This document shows positions 1 to 4,920 of a DNA stretch of 5,296 nt, piece after piece; position 1 is the stretch's first letter; every line of letters starts with the position of its first letter. Below the pieces are notes generated by a model. The model saw only the letters and a program-made list of their open reading frames with translations. It was not told where the DNA came from and searched no databases. A program made the translations under genes and the position numbers. Origin of the DNA: Actinomycetota bacterium (GTDB taxonomy: Bacteria; Actinomycetota; Thermoleophilia; UBA2241). The stretch is taken from assembly GCA_003157715.1 (NCBI GenBank), contig PMKK01000304.1:1-5296 (forward strand). The letters are read 5' to 3'.

Positions 1-490
1 CGAGCTTCTCGCCCAGCCCGACCCTGCGCAGCAGCTCCTCGGCCTCTTTGTCGGCCTGCTTGCGCGGCACGTGCTGCACGTGGATGGGTGATTCCATGAC
101 GTTCTCGATGGCCGTCATGTGCGGGAACAGGTTGAAGCGCTGGAAGACCATCCCGACAAGAGAGCGCTGGCGGGCGACGTCCCTGGCTTTCATCTCGTGC
201 AGGACGGCGCCCCTCTGCCGGTACCCCATGAGCTCGCCGCCCACCCACAGCCGGCCGGCGTTGATCTTCTCGAGATGATTGATGCAGCGCAGCAGCGTCG
301 ACTTGCCGCCGCCCGACGGCCCGAGCAGTACGTAGGTCTGCTGCGGCATGACCTCGAGATCGATGCCCTTGAGCACATCGAGCTTGCCGAAGCTCTTCCA
401 GACCTGTTCGGCCTTGACCATGGGCTGACCGGTCGCGGTAGGGGCGGCGGCCACGTCGACGAGGTGTCCGCCCTCAGGCTGGCCGCTCAT
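1..490 (-). CDS. Polar amino acid ABC importer ATP-binding subunit (partial, 3' end beyond the window)
   Basis: This is the cytoplasmic ATPase that would power the importer encoded just upstream. Only the first 163 residues are present. After a 24-residue low-complexity leader, the ABC core begins near residue 25. The Walker A motif GPSGGGKST is at residues 57-65, and the Q-loop segment VFQRFNLFPHMT is around 115-126. The short insertion rich in Met, Arg and His before the Q-loop (about 88-108), followed by MVFQRFNLFPH, is typical of the GlnQ/HisP polar amino acid family. The LSGGQ signature, Walker B and H-loop lie beyond the edge. The ATG at 490 is preferred because it overlaps the permease stop as ATGA and follows GAAGGGCGG (504-496). 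The internal Met24 has no such site. The family is secure; the substrate (histidine proposed) comes only from linkage to hutH. Confidence 0.93.
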   Translation of the reverse strand, partial: MSGQPEGGHLVDVAAAPTATGQPMVKAEQVWKSFGKLDVLKGIDLEVMPQQTYVLLGPSGGGKSTLLRCINHLEKINAGRLWVGGELMGYRQRGAVLHEMKARDVARQRSLVGMVFQRFNLFPHMTAIENVMESPIHVQHVPRKQADKEAEELLRRVGLGEKL

Positions 491-1482
491 CGCGACCGCC
501 CTTCGTCGTGAGGGGGCTGCTTCAGCGCCACGCTCGCCCTGAGGGTCCGGCGCTCGGCCCGCCTTTCGGCGGCCTCGGCCTCTTTTTCGCCGAAGCCCTT
601 GCCGAAGTAGGCTTCGAGGTAGTGCTGTCCGACGGTCAGGATCGTCGTCCAGAAGAGATACCAGATACAGGCCACGACTATGAGAGGCATGATCTGGAAC
701 GTCTGTGACCAGACGACCTGCAAGCGACCAAGGAGCTCGAGGCCGCCGATGACGGCGATGAGCGACGTGGTCTTGAGCATGCTGATCGTCTCGTTGCCCA
801 TGGTCGGGATGATCACGCGCATGGCCTGCGGCAGCACGACCCGCCGCATGGTCAGCGTAGGCGACATGCCGAGCGACAGGGCGGCTTCTTGCTGGCCGGC
901 ATCGACCGAGATGATGCCCGCCCGCACGAGCTCGGCGGCGTACGCCATCTCGTTCAGGCCCAGAGCCAGGATGGCGGCGGCGAAGGTGCCGATGACCCTG
1001 CTGCTCAGCGCCGACCCGAACACGATGCCGGTGAACGGCAGCCCCGCGAACAGCTTGTAGTAGAGGGCGCCGAAGTTCCCCCAGAGCAGGATCTGGACGT
1101 ACACCGGAGTGCCCCGGAAGAACCAGATGTACACCCAGCTGATCGTCGAGAGGACGGGGTTGTCGGAGAGCCGCATGACGGCCAGAACGACGCCGCCGAC
1201 AGCGCCGAGCACCATGGCGATGACAGTCAGCTCCAGCGTGAGGAGCATGCCCCGCAGAGTGAGCTGCTTGAACAGGTACTGCCAGACGACGTGCCACTCC
1301 ACGTTGTGGTTCCTGGTGAACGAGAAGACGAGCGCGACGACGAGATAGACGACGACGGCGGCACTGATCCAGCGCCCCCAGTGGCGGACCGGAATGGCCT
1401 TGATCGCCTCGGGGCGGGTGCCGGCCGGGGCCGGCACACCGGCCCCGGCCGGCAGACTCTGATTGAGTCCGATGGTCATCAC
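487..1482 (-). CDS. Polar amino acid ABC importer permease subunit
   Basis: This is the inner-membrane channel subunit of the polar amino acid uptake family (HisM/GlnP type). Its 331 residues are longer than the roughly 220-250 usual for the core family, because of extensions at both ends. Hydrophobic segments lie near residues 38-55, 78-104, 115-140, 163-188, 232-252 and 262-285. The family hallmark RGTP is at 123-126. The EAA loop that contacts the ATPase starts with EAALSLG at 199-205 and ends near Pro227. The N-terminal 35 residues are Pro/Ala/Gly-rich, and residues 297-331 are a highly charged cytoplasmic tail. The start is GTG at 1482 or the adjacent ATG at 1479, only 10-13 bases after the binding-protein stop. 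No clear Shine-Dalgarno precedes either, so translation is probably coupled. A strong hairpin lies just inside the coding region. The single permease gene would act as a homodimer. Confidence 0.93.
   Translation of the reverse strand: MMTIGLNQSLPAGAGVPAPAGTRPEAIKAIPVRHWGRWISAAVVVYLVVALVFSFTRNHNVEWHVVWQYLFKQLTLRGMLLTLELTVIAMVLGAVGGVVLAVMRLSDNPVLSTISWVYIWFFRGTPVYVQILLWGNFGALYYKLFAGLPFTGIVFGSALSSRVIGTFAAAILALGLNEMAYAAELVRAGIISVDAGQQEAALSLGMSPTLTMRRVVLPQAMRVIIPTMGNETISMLKTTSLIAVIGGLELLGRLQVVWSQTFQIMPLIVVACIWYLFWTTILTVGQHYLEAYFGKGFGEKEAEAAERRAERRTLRASVALKQPPHDEGRSR
1419..1454 (-). other. Perfect 16-bp hairpin inside the start of the permease gene
   Basis: The arms TGCCGGCCGGGGCCGG (1419-1434) and CCGGCCCCGGCCGGCA (1439-1454) are exact reverse complements with a 4-base loop. 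On the transcribed strand the stem begins 25 bases into the permease reading frame, counted from ATG 1479. It encodes part of the Pro/Ala/Gly leader (about residues 10-21). There is no T-tract after it. Possible roles are protection of the upstream binding-protein mRNA, partial termination or slowing of translation. Confidence 0.7.
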
Positions 1483-1492
1483 GCGCCCAGGG

Positions 1493-2524
1493 TCAGGGCG
1501 TCGAGCTGGCCGACGGGCTGGTCGTCGCGATCGGTTTCGATCCCTGGTTGACCTGCACGGAGCTCACCGGCAGCAGTCCGTACTTGGCGATGATCTTCGC
1601 GTAGGAGCCGTCGGAGATGAGCTCCCCCAGCGCCTTCTGGACCGTGGTGATGAGCGCCGTGTTCGTCGCCACGATGCCGGCGCCGACGATCTGCGGGTCG
1701 TAGCCGTTGGGCGCCGCCGGGTCGGCAACGACTTCGAAGGTGCCGCCGTTGTTCGTCGTCTTGGCGATGTACTCGACGGTCGAGTGGTCGCTCAGGTCGC
1801 CCACGGCGCGGCCGCTCTTGACCGCCAGCAGAGCCGCCGGCTGGTTGGGCAGCGAGAGGATCGTCATCTGTGCCTTGCCTGAATTCTTGAAGGTCGTGTT
1901 CAGCTTCTGCAGAAACGCCTGCTGGGTCGTGCCGCTCTCGCAGGCGACCGTCTGACCGGCGAGGCTGTACTGCGTGGTGACCCCCTTGGGGTTACCCTTC
2001 GCCACCAGGATCGACGTACCGTCGTAAGCGTAGTCGACGAAGCTCACGCCCTGCTTCTCGCGCACGGCGTTGTCGTACATGTCGGACATCGCCATGTCGT
2101 TCTTGCTGCTCTTGAGGGAGAGGATGATGCTGTCGAAGGGCGTCTCGTTGAACGAGACCGCGATGCCGATCTTGGCGCCGATGGCCTGGGAAAGGTCGTA
2201 GTCGAATCCGGTCGCCTGCTTGTTGCCGGCGCTTACGTACATCTCCCATGGCGGGTAGGGGATGTCGCTGGCCACCCTGATCTGGTTGGCCGACTGGATA
2301 GTGGACGGCAGCATGGCCTTGAGCGCCGGGTCGGCCGTGATGGCGATGCCGGCGACCGTGGTGGTCGCGGCGCTCGCGCTCGGGCTCGCGCTGCTCGACG
2401 AGCTGTTGCTGCTGCCACAAGCGGCCAGCAGCGCCACCGCGGCGATCACGAACAGGGTCGCGACCATCCACAGGGCAAGGCGACGCGGTGACCTCCGCGA
2501 CGCCCGAGGAAGTGGGACACTCAT
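1493..2524 (-). CDS. Extracellular amino acid-binding lipoprotein of ABC importer (SBP family 3)
   Basis: This lipid-anchored receptor captures the substrate outside the membrane and delivers it to the permease. It has 343 residues. A basic n-region (RRSPRR) and a hydrophobic core lead to the lipobox L-A-A-C, with Cys36 as the lipidated residue. A Ser/Ala/Thr linker follows to about residue 57. The mature family-3 fold begins near 60, with the IPYPPWEMY strand at 88-96 and GFDYDLSQAIG at 106-116. By alignment from memory to HisJ and GlnH, Arg155 is the likely alpha-carboxylate ligand and Asp246 the likely alpha-amino ligand. This supports an amino acid ligand but does not identify which one. 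The C-terminus is another Ser/Thr/Pro tail. ATG 2524 is chosen over an in-frame start at 2578 because GAAAGGGGGG sits 6 bases upstream and the signal peptide then begins correctly. Confidence 0.93.
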   Translation of the reverse strand: MSVPLPRASRRSPRRLALWMVATLFVIAAVALLAACGSSNSSSSSASPSASAATTTVAGIAITADPALKAMLPSTIQSANQIRVASDIPYPPWEMYVSAGNKQATGFDYDLSQAIGAKIGIAVSFNETPFDSIILSLKSSKNDMAMSDMYDNAVREKQGVSFVDYAYDGTSILVAKGNPKGVTTQYSLAGQTVACESGTTQQAFLQKLNTTFKNSGKAQMTILSLPNQPAALLAVKSGRAVGDLSDHSTVEYIAKTTNNGGTFEVVADPAAPNGYDPQIVGAGIVATNTALITTVQKALGELISDGSYAKIIAKYGLLPVSSVQVNQGSKPIATTSPSASSTP

Positions 2525-2530
2525 TGTGTA

Positions 2531-2540
2531 CCCCCCTTTC
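2531..2540 (-). promoter_or_regulatory. Ribosome binding site of the binding-protein gene
   Basis: Read on the minus strand, GAAAGGGGGG lies 6 bases before the ATG at 2524. It decides the start of the solute-binding protein and rules out the 18-residue upstream extension, whose codons run through this site and the adjacent hairpin. Confidence 0.7.
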
Positions 2541-2562
2541 GGCGGCGCGCCTTGGCGCCGCC
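2541..2562 (-). other. Stem-loop immediately before the binding-protein ribosome binding site
   Basis: The arms GGCGGCGC (2541-2548) and GCGCCGCC (2555-2562) are perfect complements around a 6-base loop. The structure lies in the 114-base hutH to binding-protein gap and directly abuts the Shine-Dalgarno. It has no T-tract after it, so it is not a classical intrinsic terminator. It could protect the 5' end of a processed binding-protein transcript or modulate read-through from hutH. The structure is seen; the role is inferred. Confidence 0.5.
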
Positions 2563-2638
2563 TTCGCGTACCCCGCACGATACTACGCCTGAGGGCCCGC
2601 TGACAGGTGTTATTCCGAGGCTGGCCGCAGCCCTTCCG

Positions 2639-4162
2639 CTAGCCCAGCGGCCCGACCGCCGCCTCGACGGCCTCGAGGATCTCGCCGGAGGCCACCAGAG
2701 CGGCCATGGCATTGTGGTCTGAGTAGAGCGGCCGGTCTTCGGCCAGATGAGCGACGTGGCGCCGCACGACGTCGCGCGCGACCTGCACGCCCTTGCCCGG
2801 CGTGAACTCGCGAAAATCGAGCGCCTGGGCGGCCGCCATGAACTCGATGCCTACGATGGCCCGCGCGTTCTCCAGGATCTGGCGGTTCTTCAGGGCGGTG
2901 TTCATGCCCATCGAGACGAAGTCCTCCTGGTCGGCGGCGGCCGGGATCGACATGGTCGAAGCCGGCGCGGCCAGAATACGCTGCTCGGTGATCAGCGTGT
3001 CGGCGGTGTACTGGCTCAGCATGAGCCCGGAGTAGAAGCCCGGGTCGGCGGTCAGAAAGTCGGGCAGACCCTGGCTGAGCGCGGGGTTCTCGAGACGGTT
3101 CAGGCGCCGCTCCGAGAGCACGCTCACCATGGTGATCGCCTGGCCGACCATCTCCATGGGCAGCGAGACCGGCGTGCCCTGAAAGTTCGCGCCGGTCAGC
3201 GTGAGCTTCTCTTCGGGCAGCCAGATGGGGTTGTCGCCGACGCCGTTCAGCTCGATCTCGACCTGGGTGCGGGCGTAGGCGACGGCGTCGTGGGCGGCGC
3301 CGATCACCTGCGGCGAGGAGCGCATCGAGTAGGCGTCCTGGACCTTGGTCTTGATCACCCCGGTCGCCAGGTCGGAGCCCGCGATGCAGGCCCTGATCGC
3401 CGCCGCGGCGCGCACCGCGCCGGCAAAGCCGCGCAGCTCGTGCAGGCGGGTGTCGTAGGGCTTGAGGTTGGCCAGCAGCGCTTCGAGCGACATCGAGCAG
3501 GCGATCTCGGCCTGGCGCAGCCAGGCGTCGGTGTCGTACAGCAGCAGGGCGCTCATGGCGGTCAGCACGTTGGCGCCGTTGATGGTGCCCAGACCGTCGC
3601 GGGCCTGCAGGCCGGGGATCGGGATGCCGGCCCGCTCCATGGCCTTGCTGGTCGCCATGCGCTCGCCCTGGTAGAAGGCCTCGCCCTCGCCCATCAGCGA
3701 GAGCGCGAGCTGGGCCATCGGGGCGAGGTCGCCGCAGGCGCCTACCGAGCCCTTCTGACAGACCACCGGCGTGACGCCCTTGTTCAACAGCGCGACCAGG
3801 GTCTGGGTGATCTCCGGCCGGATCCCCGAGTTGCCGTGAGCGTGCACGTTGATGCGGCCGGCCATGGCGGCGCGCACCACTTCTTCGGGCGCCGGCTCGC
3901 CGATGCCGGCGGCGTGGTTGTAGACCAGCGCGCGCTGGAACAGGCCGACCTGCTCGTCGGTCAGCACGACCTCGGAGAACTCGCCGATGCCGGTATTCGT
4001 GCCGTACATGGTCTCGTGAGCGGCGATCTTCTCTTCGATCATGACGCGGCACACACGGATGCGTTCCAGGGCCTGCGGATCGAGCTCGACCGCCTCGCGA
4101 TCGCGTGCGATGCGCACCAGTTTCTCGATCGTCAGCGAGCTGCCATCAAGCGTGATCGACAC
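2639..4162 (-). CDS. hutH: Histidine ammonia-lyase with Cys at the MIO-forming serine position
   Basis: The family enzyme removes ammonia from L-histidine to give trans-urocanate, the first step of the Hut pathway in the cytoplasm. The length of 507 residues is near that of Pseudomonas putida HutH (about 510). Catalytic positions match that enzyme by alignment from memory: Tyr53 (YGTNTG), His83 (NHAAG), Asn195 (INGAN), Gln275, Tyr278 and Arg281 (KVQDAYSMR), Phe327 (ANFQGTP) and Glu413 (DQEDFVSMG). His83 and Glu413 favour histidine over aromatic substrates. The MIO triad reads Ala142-Cys143-Gly144 instead of Ala-Ser-Gly; the codon is TGC, complement of 3734-3736. Start GTG 4162 is supported by GGAAGGAGA five bases upstream, and the stop is TAG at 2641-2639. 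It is the first gene of the minus-strand cluster, ahead of an amino acid importer. A related MIO lyase or aminomutase is the alternative. Confidence 0.9.
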   Translation of the reverse strand: MSITLDGSSLTIEKLVRIARDREAVELDPQALERIRVCRVMIEEKIAAHETMYGTNTGIGEFSEVVLTDEQVGLFQRALVYNHAAGIGEPAPEEVVRAAMAGRINVHAHGNSGIRPEITQTLVALLNKGVTPVVCQKGSVGACGDLAPMAQLALSLMGEGEAFYQGERMATSKAMERAGIPIPGLQARDGLGTINGANVLTAMSALLLYDTDAWLRQAEIACSMSLEALLANLKPYDTRLHELRGFAGAVRAAAAIRACIAGSDLATGVIKTKVQDAYSMRSSPQVIGAAHDAVAYARTQVEIELNGVGDNPIWLPEEKLTLTGANFQGTPVSLPMEMVGQAITMVSVLSERRLNRLENPALSQGLPDFLTADPGFYSGLMLSQYTADTLITEQRILAAPASTMSIPAAADQEDFVSMGMNTALKNRQILENARAIVGIEFMAAAQALDFREFTPGKGVQVARDVVRRHVAHLAEDRPLYSDHNAMAALVASGEILEAVEAAVGPLG

Positions 4163-4167
4163 AGGAT

Positions 4168-4176
4168 TCTCCTTCC
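4168..4176 (-). promoter_or_regulatory. Ribosome binding site of hutH
   Basis: Read on the minus strand, GGAAGGAGA ends 5 bases before the GTG at 4162. It is the strongest Shine-Dalgarno in the window and justifies the GTG start. A 16-bp palindrome begins one base upstream. Confidence 0.8.
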
Positions 4177-4177
4177 G

Positions 4178-4193
4178 CTCGCCGGCCGGCGAG
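4178..4193. repeat. Perfect 16-bp palindrome next to the hutH ribosome binding site
   Basis: CTCGCCGG followed by its exact reverse complement CCGGCGAG forms an uninterrupted palindrome with no spacer. It lies between the candidate hutH promoter and the Shine-Dalgarno. It could be an operator for a dimeric repressor or a leader hairpin that blocks ribosome entry. The 9-base element GCCGGCGAG at its right end recurs at 4231-4239. No specific regulator can be named. Confidence 0.55.
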
Positions 4194-4216
4194 GCATTAC
4201 GAAATCACCTGCCCGT

Positions 4217-4244
4217 ACACTACCGCCCCTGCCGGCGAGCGCAA
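4217..4244 (-). promoter_or_regulatory. Candidate hutH promoter
   Basis: Read on the minus strand, TTGCGC (4244-4239) and TAGTGT (4222-4217) are separated by 16 bases. They resemble -35 and -10 boxes for a housekeeping sigma factor, with a weak -35. Transcription would start near 4210 and leave a leader of about 50 bases that contains the palindrome and the ribosome binding site. This rests on pattern only. Confidence 0.3.
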
Positions 4245-4373
4245 GCCGGGCGAGCGAGCCGGCACTCGTGCCTGCCGGCCGCGGGCGTGACTATCGGTGT
4301 AGAGAGGCCTGCTTGATGGGCAGAAACGGCCCGAGGCCGCTGCTTAGGGCGCGGCCGATCGTCGGTATCGTTT

Positions 4374-4380
4374 GGGAGGT
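4374..4380 (+). promoter_or_regulatory. Ribosome binding site of the small lipoprotein gene
   Basis: GGGAGGT lies 8 bases before the ATG at 4389. That Met begins a well-formed lipoprotein signal peptide, so site and start support each other. Confidence 0.75.
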
Positions 4381-4388
4381 GCAAGCTC

Positions 4389-4901
4389 ATGAGGAGGATC
4401 CTCACACGAACGTGGACCGGCCGCGCCGCGCTCGTCGCGTGCCTCGCGGTGCTGCCTCTGGCGGTGGCCGCCTGCGGCAGCAAGTCGTCGGGTACCGCCT
4501 CATCCGCGACACCGAGCGCCACGCCGAGCGCCGCCGCGAGCTCCTCGACCGCGACGCTGATCACCAGCGACTGGCGGACGTTCTTCAACGGCGCCACGCC
4601 GGCCGCGCGCAAGATCGCCCTGCTGCAGAACGGCCAGCAGTTCGCCACGACGATCCAGGCGCAGGCGAGCTCGCCGCTCGCCAAGGCAAGCCAGGCTCAG
4701 GTGACGGCGGTGACGGTCACGTCTCCGACCACGGCCGCGGTGACCTACTCGATCCTCGAGAACGGCCAGGTGGCGCTGCCCGGCCAGAAGGGGCAGGCAG
4801 TGCTCGACGGCGGTGTCTGGAAAGTCTCGGCGGCCAGCTTCCAGACCCTGCTCAAGCTCGAGCAGGGTCTGGCGTCGAGCCCAGCTTCGGCGTCGCCGTG
4901 A
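4389..4901 (+). CDS. Small secreted lipoprotein with Mtb12-like C-terminal region
   Basis: This is a 170-residue predicted cell-surface lipoprotein of unknown function. A basic n-region (MRRILTRTWTGR) and a hydrophobic core end in the lipobox V-A-A-C, with Cys29 as the lipidated residue. A Ser/Ala/Thr/Pro linker runs to about residue 55. The remaining part (about 57-162) has the pattern of the low-molecular-weight antigen Mtb12 C-terminal family: an early helix (DWRTFFNGATPAARKIALLQNG), an alternating-strand section rich in Thr and Val, and a closing GGVWKVS strand with a short helix. This match is from memory of the family pattern and is moderately sure. The start is supported by GGGAGGT 8 bases upstream. 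The stop TGA at 4899-4901 lies 19 bases before an MFS transporter gene on the same strand, so the two are probably co-transcribed. A perfect hairpin occupies the last part of the coding region. Confidence 0.85.
   Translation: MRRILTRTWTGRAALVACLAVLPLAVAACGSKSSGTASSATPSATPSAAASSSTATLITSDWRTFFNGATPAARKIALLQNGQQFATTIQAQASSPLAKASQAQVTAVTVTSPTTAAVTYSILENGQVALPGQKGQAVLDGGVWKVSAASFQTLLKLEQGLASSPASASP
4841..4872 (+). other. Perfect 13-bp hairpin at the 3' end of the lipoprotein gene
   Basis: The arms CCAGACCCTGCTC (4841-4853) and GAGCAGGGTCTGG (4860-4872) are exact reverse complements around a 6-base loop. The structure ends 26 bases before the lipoprotein stop codon and encodes FQTLLKLEQGLA. It is not made of simple GC repeats, so chance from low complexity is less likely than for the other stems. 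It lacks a T-tract. Confidence 0.65.
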
Positions 4902-4920
4902 CCGGTGTGCCCATCGCCCG

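Larger units (their letters stand above)
4163..4388. other. Divergent intergenic region between hutH and the lipoprotein gene
   Basis: This 226-base region must hold the start signals of both divergent units. It has the hutH ribosome binding site, the 16-bp palindrome and the candidate hutH promoter on the left. In the middle is an inverted repeat, GCCGGCA (4258-4264) with TGCCGGC (4273-4279). On the right are two overlapping GC-rich stems: CGGCC (4327-4331) can pair with GGCCG (4335-4339), or GGCCGC (4335-4340) can pair with GCGGCC (4351-4356). No convincing plus-strand -35/-10 pair was found. I see no protein gene in it. Confidence 0.6.

Noticed and set aside
457..514. Pairing segments around the permease-ATPase junction (for example CCCTCA at 471-476 with TGAGGG at 509-514)
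   Set aside because: The stems are 6 bp with long loops and conflict with each other, so they do not match the three perfect hairpins reported.
2525..2578. An in-frame extension adding 18 residues to the start of the binding protein
   Set aside because: It would put Arg/Gly-rich residues before the signal peptide and would run through the hairpin and the GAAAGGGGGG ribosome site that precedes ATG 2524.
2580..2606. A possible minus-strand promoter for the binding-protein gene: TAGTAT (2585-2580) with CTGTCA (2606-2601) upstream
   Set aside because: The -10-like box is fair, but the spacing is only 15 bases and the -35 match is poor. It is not strong enough to list, though an internal promoter in this gap is possible.
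2619..2632. A small stem after hutH, GGCTG paired with CAGCC, as a terminator
   Set aside because: It has only 5 bp and no T-tract. It is common in GC-rich DNA and gives no support for termination before the transporter genes.
2610..4052. A 480-codon minus-strand frame overlapping hutH
   Set aside because: It is the out-of-frame reading of hutH, Arg/Gly/Ala-rich with no recognisable motif.
4327..4356. Mutually exclusive stems sharing GGCCG upstream of the lipoprotein gene, as an attenuator or riboswitch
   Set aside because: The stems have 5-6 bp of pure GC, there is no leader peptide or known riboswitch core, and such overlaps arise easily by chance in this composition.
4365..4370. TATCGT as a -10 box for the lipoprotein gene
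   Set aside because: It lies only a few bases from the ribosome binding site, so a transcript starting from it would lose that site, and there is no matching -35.
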